Shown: positions 18,299 through 25,991 of the stretch, piece by piece
How the letters are laid out: each line of letters starts with the position of its first letter
How positions within the stretch are numbered: position 1 is the first letter of the stretch
Assembly: GCA_002083635.1 (NCBI GenBank)
Contig: MSXP01000006.1
Location: 224,921 to 288,920, forward strand
Source of the DNA: Proteobacteria bacterium ST_bin12
Lineage (GTDB): Bacteria; Pseudomonadota; Gammaproteobacteria; Burkholderiales; Methylophilaceae
Reading direction: 5' to 3'
Length of the DNA stretch: 64,000 nt
Position numbers and translations under genes: made by a program
The notes under the pieces: model-generated
What the model was told of the DNA's origin: nothing
Databases searched by the model: none
Seen by the model: the letters and a program-made list of their open reading frames with translations, nothing else

Positions 18299-18412
18299 TC
18301 GTCCTTTATTTAAGTGCAGCCGATTGTCATCAAAATCTCCCACCATGATCATCCCACCATACATATCACTGACGCCGCAAAACCTCACACCATGAGCGTT
18401 AAAGCCTAAACG

Positions 18413-18532
18413 TTCATGGTCTTTTTCTAAGGGCTGCTGCGCCTGCAGATCACCAAAAAAATGATAGCTGCCGGTTTATCGGCTATCACCGGCGGAAGCA
18501 TCACGAAAGTTGCCGTGGACGTCGCCGAACAT
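18413..18532 (-). pseudogene. metallophosphoesterase remnant
   Basis: Starting 5 bases after the phosphatase stop, the minus strand reads MFGDVHGNFRDA, the first metal-binding motif (GDxHG) of a calcineurin-like phosphoesterase. After an in-frame TAA it continues YHFFGDLQAQQPLEKD, like the second motif (GDL) of the same family, with the intervening ~30 residues missing. The frame runs on unbroken into the first copy of the tandem family. It looks like a gene gutted by an internal deletion plus a nonsense codon. An intact metallophosphoesterase is at 20577-21338, but of a different subtype. Confidence 0.55.
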
Positions 18533-18537
18533 TAAAT

Positions 18538-19005
18538 TCATAAGTCACGCATTACAGTTCTTAATTTATTTTTATAGCTTTTTGACGGGGCATCTTGAGC
18601 GGCCATAAGAATCATGAGATAAATGTACTGGTTATATTTGGTATATCTCACATTGAAAGGAAGGTTGTAATCGCCACAAATCCATTTAGCGACAGCCGCA
18701 CTTCGACTGATGCCAGCTTTGCAATGCACAATAATGCCCTCTACATTGGGGGCAACGTATCGCACAAAATCGACAATTGCCTTTGCATCTTTATCTCGCA
18801 TCAAAGCGTAGACGCCATCAGGATCAGGCGTACTGGGCAAAATGTCATGGAAACTTAGACGTAATACATCGTGCCAGCCATCTTGGATATTGGCATAACC
18901 TTCACTGGCGTCACTTTCCCCAATATTAATCAAGGCAAAATCTGACCATGGTCCGCATACTTCTACGCTGTAACGACCGACAAACATCACTTTATTCAAG
19001 CTCAT
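18538..19005 (-). CDS. dual-specificity / tyrosine phosphatase-like protein
   Basis: 155 residues with the Cys-phosphatase P-loop VHCKAGISRSAA (HCx5R) near residue 100 and an upstream acidic loop DPDGVYALM. The closest bacterial patterns are small dual-specificity-type phosphatases that also act on RNA 5'-phosphates or nucleotides; protein Tyr is the other possible substrate. Its ATG overlaps the exonuclease stop by four bases (ATGA), showing translational coupling to that nuclease. Confidence 0.72.
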   Translation of the reverse strand: MSLNKVMFVGRYSVEVCGPWSDFALINIGESDASEGYANIQDGWHDVLRLSFHDILPSTPDPDGVYALMRDKDAKAIVDFVRYVAPNVEGIIVHCKAGISRSAAVAKWICGDYNLPFNVRYTKYNQYIYLMILMAAQDAPSKSYKNKLRTVMRDL

Positions 19006-19550
19006 TTAATAATCTCCCACAACATTCTGGCCGCCTGCACAGCGTCATCTACACCACGATGAGGCGTTCCTTCAAACTTTAAACCCAATCTATTTAACGC
19101 ACTTTTTAAGCCCACTCGTTTATTAGCCTTAAGCTTTAAAGTGGCCATGGCTGAAATGTTGAGATAAGTAGGGCCAAACATTGGCTTTACGCCATAGTTG
19201 ATACATTGACGCGCCAGCATCACTTTGTCGTAATTGCCATACCCCGCCATCATTCTGTTGCCCACACCGTAATCAGATCTGAGAATACCTAGTCCATCCT
19301 CAAAACTCATTCCTTCATCCACCATCGCTTGCGTAATTGATGTCAACTCTTGGCAAAATGGGCTGATTTTAGATTGACGCGGCTTAATAATTAAACCAGC
19401 TGGCTTTCTGATTTCACCAGTAAGCACGTTCAGTACACAAACCCCGATCTCAATGATTTCAGAAGTATTAGCAGCTTTTTCTTCTGCCGTATTCCAGCAG
19501 GTTGCCTCTAAATCGACGACGATGACTTCACTATAATTATTATTTGGCAT
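19002..19550 (-). CDS. DEDDh 3'-5' exonuclease (ERI-1/KapD-like)
   Basis: 182 residues. Exo I motif is VVDLEATCW (Asp, Glu), Exo II is MAGYGNYDK, and Exo III is HRGVDDAVQAA with His and Asp, so the catalytic set DEDDh is complete. The DLEATCW form is typical of the ERI-1/KapD/3'hExo branch, which degrades RNA 3' ends. AGAGGGA precedes the ATG. It is coupled to the downstream phosphatase gene and separated by 67 bases from the HAD pair upstream. Confidence 0.82.
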   Translation of the reverse strand: MPNNNYSEVIVVDLEATCWNTAEEKAANTSEIIEIGVCVLNVLTGEIRKPAGLIIKPRQSKISPFCQELTSITQAMVDEGMSFEDGLGILRSDYGVGNRMMAGYGNYDKVMLARQCINYGVKPMFGPTYLNISAMATLKLKANKRVGLKSALNRLGLKFEGTPHRGVDDAVQAARMLWEIIK

Positions 19551-19617
19551 TGCAACATTTCCCTCTCAAATTCGGTAAGCCGTTTACTGTTAAAGCAACA
19601 CTTGTTTCAAAAGATAG

Positions 19618-20100
19618 CTATCTAAGCAACAGTTCTTTTAGTTTTAGTCTTAATATCTGCTGTGTTGATATTTCAGACAATCCCAAATTTTCATCTGTCT
19701 TGATTAACTGATTGAGTAAATGTGTTGGCCATAAATAATCATCGTCATCGACCGCTAACCATTGTTGATCACCGATGCTCATATCTTCTACACACTTCAA
19801 GATCTGCAGGCCTCTAGGCCTATTGTATCCATTGGTTCTAGCGACAACCCTTAACTCTAGATAAGGTGTCAGTCGTTTCGCTGCATCTTCCCAACCGTAT
19901 CGATGCGCCCACGATGTCGATAACACGATTTTGATATGGCATTCGGGATCAACTTCATTAAGGATGCTTTCTAGTATTGGCGCCCAACAAAATAGAAACA
20001 AACTTTTATCATCACATTCAAGCGCCAATTCTAAATCCTTATTAAACCGGACATTGAAAGGGTGTAGTACGCCGTCAAAATCAAGAAATAAAATCTTCAT
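19618..20100 (-). CDS. HAD phosphatase, paralogue 2
   Basis: 160 residues with FLDFDGVLHP at the N-terminus, VLSTSWAHRYGW in the middle and a Mg-binding acidic run LAVDDDDYLWP, ending LKLKELLLR. It is a close paralogue of the next gene upstream (same length, same motifs, same C-terminal end), and both differ more from the HAD gene at 16331. Start follows the previous stop with no gap (TAAATG), a tandem duplication in one operon. Family as for the Swiss Army Knife HAD group; substrate unknown, nucleic-acid or nucleotide phosphate likely by family. Confidence 0.75.
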   Translation of the reverse strand: MKILFLDFDGVLHPFNVRFNKDLELALECDDKSLFLFCWAPILESILNEVDPECHIKIVLSTSWAHRYGWEDAAKRLTPYLELRVVARTNGYNRPRGLQILKCVEDMSIGDQQWLAVDDDDYLWPTHLLNQLIKTDENLGLSEISTQQILRLKLKELLLR

Positions 20101-20580
20101 TTATCGGAGCAACAATTCTTGCAGTTTTACCCTAAGCTGCTGCTGAGTATTCTTACAAAGGATGCCTAAATCTGGATCTGTTTTAACCAACTTATCCAAA
20201 TGACGTTGCGGCCACCAGTAATCGTCGTCATCAATGGCGATCCATTTATCGTGGTGCATCCGAACATCTTCGGCGTACATCTCAATCTGGCGGCCTCTGG
20301 GTTGTGGGTAGCCTGTGGTACCGCCTTTAACCCTAGTTTGTAGCCCTAACGGTAATCGCTTAGCGGCCACTTGCCAGCCCCAGCGATGGCCCCAGGTAGT
20401 CGATAAAACTATATCTATCTGCCCCTGTGGATCCTCATCGTCAAGGATGCTTTCTAGTAACGGCGCCCAGCAGAACAGGAACAAGCTTTCATCTTCGCAA
20501 TCAAGCTGGATTTCCCCATTGTTAAACCAAACTCTGGAAGGGTGCAGTACACCGTCAAAATCCAGAAATAGAGTTTTCAT
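20101..20580 (-). CDS. HAD phosphatase, paralogue 1
   Basis: 159 residues. FLDFDGVLHPSRVWF carries the nucleophile Asp, then VLSTTWGHRWGW and IAIDDDDYWWP, again ending VKLQELLLR. Codon use is more GC-rich than in the neighbouring paralogue, so the pair has drifted apart or arrived separately. The ATG overlaps the metallophosphoesterase stop (ATGA), making it the second gene of this operon. Confidence 0.75.
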   Translation of the reverse strand: MKTLFLDFDGVLHPSRVWFNNGEIQLDCEDESLFLFCWAPLLESILDDEDPQGQIDIVLSTTWGHRWGWQVAAKRLPLGLQTRVKGGTTGYPQPRGRQIEMYAEDVRMHHDKWIAIDDDDYWWPQRHLDKLVKTDPDLGILCKNTQQQLRVKLQELLLR

Positions 20581-21338
20581 ACTTCAACGATCAGTGATGG
20601 GTCGAATAGCGTATTTTCAGTGCCTTGGTAAGTCACATAGCCACGCGGATTGCAGACTACTCTGGTGCCATTCACCTCATAATCCAGGTTGTCATGGGTA
20701 TGGCCATGAATCCATAACTGAACCTTAGTGCCATCGAATAAGTAGTCAAGATTGGATGCAAAACAGGCAGACAAAACATCACCCTTGAAACGTTCAACGA
20801 CCGATTTTTCAGAGGGTAAGTGATGAGTTACTACAACCGTTTTTCCATTGAATGGCGTATCAAGTTTTGCTTTTAGAAATTCAACTGTAGAACGATGCAA
20901 GAGCACGGAATCAATCGGGCTGAAGGTGCCTTTAGCTTCATGAATAACTCTAAAATCATTCAAGCCGTTTTGGCCTTCGCGCATACAATGACGTTGCTTG
21001 TCTTTACCGAAAAGCTCAAAATCAGTCCATAGCGTTGCGCCTAGAAAGCGCACGCCATCAATGATGACTTCGTCGTTATCTAAAAAATCAACGCCACATT
21101 CTTTGGCTGCGATGTGTAATTTAGCCAGAGTAGGTTTACGCATCTTGCCGTAAAACTCATGGTTTCCGGCAACATAGACGATTTTTTGATTAGGCCATGT
21201 CTCACGCGCCCAACCAATGCCGCGCGCATATTTCCATATGTCACCAGGCAGCACAATCACGTCGGCTTCATATGAAACGGGCGAGGGCTGGTGCAACGAG
21301 AACTCATTGTGTAAATCTGAAATGACGTGCAGCTTCAT
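20577..21338 (-). CDS. calcineurin-like metallophosphoesterase
   Basis: 253 residues with all metal-ligand motifs: ISDLHNEF (Asp, His), VLPGDIW (GD), VYVAGNHEFYG (GNHE), VVTHHLPS (H) and WIHGHTHDNLDY (GHxH). This is the single-domain type seen in phage and island proteins. First gene of the minus-strand cargo operon; it is divergent from an XRE regulator, with an inverted repeat in the shared promoter region. Members hydrolyse phosphomono- or diesters including 2',3'-cyclic phosphates; the substrate here is not known. Confidence 0.85.
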   Translation of the reverse strand: MKLHVISDLHNEFSLHQPSPVSYEADVIVLPGDIWKYARGIGWARETWPNQKIVYVAGNHEFYGKMRKPTLAKLHIAAKECGVDFLDNDEVIIDGVRFLGATLWTDFELFGKDKQRHCMREGQNGLNDFRVIHEAKGTFSPIDSVLLHRSTVEFLKAKLDTPFNGKTVVVTHHLPSEKSVVERFKGDVLSACFASNLDYLFDGTKVQLWIHGHTHDNLDYEVNGTRVVCNPRGYVTYQGTENTLFDPSLIVEV

Positions 21339-21360
21339 TGGTCGTAGAAAATATATTGAT

Positions 21361-21397
21361 AATGAACACTATAGATTGTAGCCCTATAGTATTCATT
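21361..21397. promoter_or_regulatory. inverted-repeat operator in divergent promoter
   Basis: Arms AATGAACACTATAG (21361-21374) and CTATAGTATTCATT (21384-21397) match at 13 of 14 positions around a 9-base spacer. It lies 22 bases before the metallophosphoesterase start and 36 bases before the regulator start, with no gene end nearby, so an operator is more likely than a terminator. The natural candidate ligand is the XRE protein encoded at 21434. Confidence 0.6.
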
Positions 21398-21433
21398 TTA
21401 GCAAGATAGAGTTTTTAAATAATTGGATTCTCT

Positions 21434-21718
21434 ATGGAAATCAAAAATGCATTTGCAAAAGCTTTAAAACAAATTAGATCGAATAAAGGACTGACTCAGG
21501 AGGACTTTTCGAATGTTTCAAGTAGAACTTATGTAAGCACTCTTGAGAGGGCTATTAAGAGTCCCACACTCGATAAAATTGAAAGTCTAGCTAATGTCCT
21601 AAAGATTGAACCATTAACTTTATTAACATTGACTTACATGATTAAAAGGAACGATGTTGAGGCTGATGATCTTTTGAAGATCATAAATAAAGAAATAATA
21701 GGTTTGAAGAATTTATAG
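21434..21718 (+). CDS. XRE-family HTH regulator
   Basis: 94 residues. An N-terminal helix-turn-helix of the Cro/C1 type is clear: FAKALKQIRSNKGLTQEDFS, then SRTYVSTLERAIKSPTLDKIESLA. A short helical C-terminal tail probably dimerises. No ribosome-binding site of note. It is the only plus-strand gene between the cargo and recombinase operons and likely represses the cargo operon, itself or both through the inverted repeat just upstream. Confidence 0.82.
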   Translation: MEIKNAFAKALKQIRSNKGLTQEDFSNVSSRTYVSTLERAIKSPTLDKIESLANVLKIEPLTLLTLTYMIKRNDVEADDLLKIINKEIIGLKNL

Positions 21719-22012
21719 ATTTAATTTTATTAAAAAATTGAACTAGATGTATATTTTAAAATTTCTTAAACATTTTTATTGTTACCTAAAAGTTAACAAT
21801 CGTAATCAAAAAGGTTACAACTAAAACAAGTAGATGATTAATTGTTAAGGACTTGTTGCCAAGGGATAAATCAACTTAAGTTGTTCAGATTTAGTCATAA
21901 ACAAACATGCACCTAAGACGAGAAGCGGGTGAAGTCCAGCATGATCAAAGAACACTGAGAATAATCGAGGTATCAGATATAAAGATTAATATTAAATATA
22001 GTAAATAATAAA
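21719..22012. other. AT-rich intergenic stretch with a GC-richer islet
   Basis: About 294 bases between the XRE gene and the end of the recombinase operon. No ORF, RNA gene or clear terminator is visible. Most is very AT-rich, but 21908-21952 is noticeably richer in G and C and can be read as the end of a coding frame (DEKRVKSSMIKEH then stop, plus strand). It may be a scrap of another gene or part of the island's internal border. Confidence 0.4.
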
Positions 22013-22474
22013 TTATTTCTTAAAATTTCCAGAAATAACGTTTTCTTTTGATCCAAGTTGAGAGATTAGGGCTTCTATTTGCCGTTTCAAAGTTTTATTT
22101 TGCTCGTTTAAACTATAATTTTCTTGAGCTAAAAGTTGTTTACTCTTTGTTAAATCTTTAATTAATTCTTTATCTGAATCAATCTTTTTTTCTTTTAATT
22201 TACGTTTTTCAGTGATGCTAATTGTTCGCTTACTATTAATTTTCTCTAACTCGTCCAATAAAGATTTGTGGTTTCCGTATAGAGACGCTCTTGATACACC
22301 CGATTCTTTAGCTAAATCTGCTACTGTTACTTTACCAATAGGACTGAGCCGAATAACCTGGGGTTTTGCGTTTTTTATTCTAACAATTGCTTCCACAATA
22401 CTGTTGTGGTTTTTTTCTTCCAACTCAACCTTGTGTTTAATTAACGCATTAGTAGCTTTCTTATTCGATGGCAT
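22013..22474 (-). CDS. GinD/TnpC-like small HTH and coiled-coil protein
   Basis: 153 residues, highly charged. A helix-turn-helix is visible in the middle (VTVADLAKESGVSRASLYGN, TetR-like), followed by a long coiled coil (KRKLKEKKIDSDKELIKDL ... LNEQNKTLKRQIEALISQL). Small proteins of this type close Tn554-type (TnpC) and GInt-type (GinD) recombinase operons, where they help or direct recombination. Its ATG shares one base with the stop of the upstream recombinase (TAATG). Confidence 0.72.
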   Translation of the reverse strand: MPSNKKATNALIKHKVELEEKNHNSIVEAIVRIKNAKPQVIRLSPIGKVTVADLAKESGVSRASLYGNHKSLLDELEKINSKRTISITEKRKLKEKKIDSDKELIKDLTKSKQLLAQENYSLNEQNKTLKRQIEALISQLGSKENVISGNFKK

Positions 22475-24321
22475 TATGAAAGCGCCTGTGAACTTCTAAG
22501 CGCATTTATAGTTGGATCAATAGTTTCTGCAATGACTCGTTTCAATGCCTCTTTTTGATGTAGTCCTAATTCAGAAGAATTTAATAACTGAACATTCTTA
22601 ATTTTGATTTTTTCCCAAGCGGGCAAATGTTCTTCCGTAATCAATGCACTGGTACATTTCTGAGTCATACTAACATCCATCATGCAGCCGACCACTCCAG
22701 TACAACTACCTACAGAAGAATCACCCATGCACCATGAATGCCCTGTAGACCTCAGAGAAACGTCATCCGCTAAATCTTCTAAAAATTTATTTTTTGATTT
22801 TGTTACCGTAATGCCGACATAATAATCTTTACGTTCATTAATTAAATTTTCAGAACCAGCTCCGGTTATTTTTTGGCTCCCGTTAAAAATAGCGTCAAGC
22901 TTTTGTGTCTTGAATTCTTTCATTTGCTTAGAAATCTCTTCAGTGAGTTCTAAATCATCACTGTCATACCAAGCAGTCATATCCAACGATTTATGACCCA
23001 TATGTTCCTGCAAATAACGAATGTTCATCGCATTTGCACACATAAATCTTACAAAAGATCTGCGAAATTGATGTGAATGTAAATTCCAATAATCGCCAGA
23101 TTCATCTTTAATGCCAAATAATACAACTAGCTCTTTCAGACTGGTATGGATAGAGCTTTTAATATTTGACACTTGAGGTGCTGATTGAAAGATATATCCA
23201 TGTTTTCTTTTTTGTGACCAATTCAAAAAAAGTTCATTTTTTAAATCTCTTAGTTCTTTTATTATCGCTTCATCGATTGTTTTTACAATCTCATAATCAA
23301 TAGAATCTCGCATTGATTGAGTTAGAGATTTAGCTAAATGAAACGCTTCATGAACAACTTCAGGAGCCATCCACCTTCTTTTTTTCTTTTGTATTTTGAA
23401 CTGGCTCCCTAATATCCAGGTATGTCCATCTTCTACGACAATGGTATTTGGTCCTAACGAGAGCATTTCGGATGCCCTAATACCTGTAAAAAAATTAATA
23501 ATTACGTAACAACAAGTTAGCATTTGCCTTGCTAAAGTAGTTACTTCAGAGTTATTTATTTCCAATCCAATTAGTGATTTTTTTTTAGCTCTATTTTTAT
23601 TTGCCCTTGATTTACCTTTAATTAATTCATTCAAACTAGCCTGATCTCTAGTCTGCACTGCTAAAGCAACATCGATACCTTTTTCTCGGATTAACTTAAC
23701 ACAGGATCTAATTAAATTTTGACAAACTTCATCAGGTATAAAATCATATTTATTCTCAGCCTTATCCTGCCTTGTAACTGACGCTACTGTTTGTGATGAC
23801 TGACCATTTAGAGCGTCGAAACTTATTGGTTCCGAATAATTCTTTCTATATTTCCATAAATTGCTAAGTACATCAATTTGATTAATTTTGGTTACAGGAT
23901 GCACATCCTGATCTTTCACTAACAAAATATACTGATCTGTATCAGCACGACTTAATTGTTTTAAACTCGAATAATTGTTATCAATAATAAAATTAAAAAA
24001 GAATCTGAAACAACTGTATTTTTTCTTTAATGTTGCTGGGGATGGTAGCTTTCCTTTTGGCGAAGAGGCCATGCTGTAAATAATTTCTTTAAAGGAATTT
24101 TTTAATGGCTTATAAATTTCATCTGAAAAACTTAAACCATTATTTAAGTCAAAATCAAATCTAAGTATCGAAGCTGTAGGTTTAACATTCGGACTAGATT
24201 CAAACTCACTAAAATCCCATGATGAGTCTTCATATTTTGATTTAGAGGAAATAGTAAGGTTGGTTCGGTCGAATTCTCCTTGAACTGGTTTTGGCTTCAA
24301 ATTGTATTGATTATTGTTCAT
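22474..24321 (-). CDS. tyrosine recombinase, GinC/TnpB-like (large)
   Basis: 615 residues, strongly AT-rich codons. The catalytic set is present: Arg in FFTGIRASEML, Lys probably in FKIQKKKRRW, HSHQFRRSF (H-x-x-R), HMGHKSLDMT (His) and Tyr in AWYDSDD. A Cys cluster follows the active site (SWCMG, GSCTG, GCMMD, KCTSA), probably a zinc site. Length and layout match TnpB-type recombinases of Tn554-like elements and the third gin gene of GInts. 16 bases separate it from the preceding recombinase gene. Confidence 0.82.
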   Translation of the reverse strand: MNNNQYNLKPKPVQGEFDRTNLTISSKSKYEDSSWDFSEFESSPNVKPTASILRFDFDLNNGLSFSDEIYKPLKNSFKEIIYSMASSPKGKLPSPATLKKKYSCFRFFFNFIIDNNYSSLKQLSRADTDQYILLVKDQDVHPVTKINQIDVLSNLWKYRKNYSEPISFDALNGQSSQTVASVTRQDKAENKYDFIPDEVCQNLIRSCVKLIREKGIDVALAVQTRDQASLNELIKGKSRANKNRAKKKSLIGLEINNSEVTTLARQMLTCCYVIINFFTGIRASEMLSLGPNTIVVEDGHTWILGSQFKIQKKKRRWMAPEVVHEAFHLAKSLTQSMRDSIDYEIVKTIDEAIIKELRDLKNELFLNWSQKRKHGYIFQSAPQVSNIKSSIHTSLKELVVLFGIKDESGDYWNLHSHQFRRSFVRFMCANAMNIRYLQEHMGHKSLDMTAWYDSDDLELTEEISKQMKEFKTQKLDAIFNGSQKITGAGSENLINERKDYYVGITVTKSKNKFLEDLADDVSLRSTGHSWCMGDSSVGSCTGVVGCMMDVSMTQKCTSALITEEHLPAWEKIKIKNVQLLNSSELGLHQKEALKRVIAETIDPTINALRSSQALS

Positions 24322-24337
24322 TATATATTTTCAATTG

Positions 24338-25987
24338 TTAGATAGCCCACATTGGAAATGGATTGTTCATAGCTTCAAATTTTCTTAAGTTCACCCATTC
24401 CTGATCTCCCAATTTAGGAGCAATATCATTATCAATGATCTCAATGATCCAGCTATAAGAGGATTTCCACTTTTCCTCTCCCAAAATCATCTTTTTTGAT
24501 ATCAACCAATGGTAAAAACTAAACAATCGATGATTGTCTTCTTTTACAACAACGCAGTTTCCACAACGAAAACATGCTAAATACTCTGTACATAATTCAC
24601 CGCTTTTAATACCTTTTAGAGGTGAGTTAAATGGATCTTTGCATTTTGCAACACCCATATTAAAATCTCCATTGCTGAACTTTTCAGCGGTTTCTAATGA
24701 AATTTCAAGTTTATTTGCAACCTGTTCTACAGATGGCTTTTTATCACCTTTGAAGGTCCACTCAACCATTGTCTTACCTGCATAATTAAATGCTTTAATA
24801 CGGTCTTCAAGGTTAGGATCTAAATATCCCATTGTTGTAGCCAAATTTGAATGACCAAGCCTTTTTTGAAGATCGCGTACATCCCCTCCATTCAATTTAA
24901 GCATGGCCTCTGCAAAAGTAGGTCTAAATCTCCTGAAATTAATATCAACTAATTTACCAAACTCATCAGTAATATTATGTCTTTTTGAAAATGATTGAAG
25001 GGATGCGAAGTATCTAAAGTTGTTAAAGGTATTAATTACCCCACTATCTGACATTACCAACCAAAGTTTATTCTTTAGAGGACTATTATTAGCAAGTGAC
25101 GATCTTGCAGGACTAGTTATTTTTTCAACCTCATCTAAGAGCCTTGCAACGTTACTTTTCACACGAAATCCTTTTTCAATCTCATCTTTTAGCTCGATAT
25201 TTTGTGATTTGCGGGATCGTTTTTTAATTGGCAAAATCAAAATTTTTGAATTCAAAATATGACTTTCTTTAACAGAAATTGAAGTAATATCAATGTTGAA
25301 TAGCACTTCGGGGTTTATACCTGTTCTCAATGAAAGTAATAAAGCGTGTGGTATTAATATTGCAAGGTATGGTGAAAGAATTCCTCTATTATCGACAATT
25401 TGATTATTTAATAGGACAGATTTAGTGTCTTTAATACAAGCATATAATATTTGTTTTACTTCATTTTCTGTATAGGCTTTAAATGGTTGAAATTCATTTA
25501 AATTAAACATTTGAATTGGAAATTCTAAATCTGGACTTAACATTTCGTAGATAATTAGATCTCTAATATAATCTCTGATTACCCCCCAATATTTACTTTT
25601 AGAAGTTTCTGATAAGTTTTCATCTTTATTAAGTCTCTTTTTTGAAATGAATTTTAACCAATAAATAAATTCGTTAATTAAAGATTGATTGAAATCATTT
25701 AATCCGACAGGTCCTTTTTCAGTTGATATGAACTCAAAAAAACGATCAATAGCGTTCATATGTAAAATTATGGTTGATGCCTCAATATCATTACGTTTTC
25801 GCCATGCTACAACTGCAAAAGCCCATGCAATATCGTCGGTTTTATCTTTTTTTAAAATGAAACGTTTAAAATCTAAATTTACTCCAGCAATTATGAATTC
25901 GTAACTTGAAGGAATATTTTCAAAGGTTATATCTTTAGAGATTTCCGAAATCCCATAAACTTTTCTGTTTTTTTGTGGCGAGCCCAT
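24338..25987 (-). CDS. tyrosine recombinase, GinB-like
   Basis: 549 residues. Recombinase core motifs: Arg in LSLRTGINPEV, a Lys-rich strand (PIKKRSRKSQ), RRFRPTFAEAM where the usual first His of H-x-x-R is Arg, LGHSNLATTMGY with His and the nucleophile Tyr. A Cys-rich C-terminal domain (KCKDP, ELCTEY, CFRCGNC) resembles a zinc finger. The His-to-Arg change is seen in some Tn554/GInt-type recombinases, so it need not mean loss of activity. It begins 4 bases after the end of the first recombinase gene. Confidence 0.8.
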   Translation of the reverse strand: MGSPQKNRKVYGISEISKDITFENIPSSYEFIIAGVNLDFKRFILKKDKTDDIAWAFAVVAWRKRNDIEASTIILHMNAIDRFFEFISTEKGPVGLNDFNQSLINEFIYWLKFISKKRLNKDENLSETSKSKYWGVIRDYIRDLIIYEMLSPDLEFPIQMFNLNEFQPFKAYTENEVKQILYACIKDTKSVLLNNQIVDNRGILSPYLAILIPHALLLSLRTGINPEVLFNIDITSISVKESHILNSKILILPIKKRSRKSQNIELKDEIEKGFRVKSNVARLLDEVEKITSPARSSLANNSPLKNKLWLVMSDSGVINTFNNFRYFASLQSFSKRHNITDEFGKLVDINFRRFRPTFAEAMLKLNGGDVRDLQKRLGHSNLATTMGYLDPNLEDRIKAFNYAGKTMVEWTFKGDKKPSVEQVANKLEISLETAEKFSNGDFNMGVAKCKDPFNSPLKGIKSGELCTEYLACFRCGNCVVVKEDNHRLFSFYHWLISKKMILGEEKWKSSYSWIIEIIDNDIAPKLGDQEWVNLRKFEAMNNPFPMWAI

Positions 25988-25991
25988 ATTT

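Noticed and set aside
18389..18420. Inverted repeat ACCATGAGCGTT / AACGTTCATGGT with GTTAAAG and GCCTAAAC in the spacer, suggesting an integron attC site.
   Set aside because: The core boxes do not fit GTTRRRY and RYYYAAC without an extra base, no integrase of the IntI type is present, and the surrounding genes overlap like an operon rather than cassettes. It lies in decayed coding sequence.
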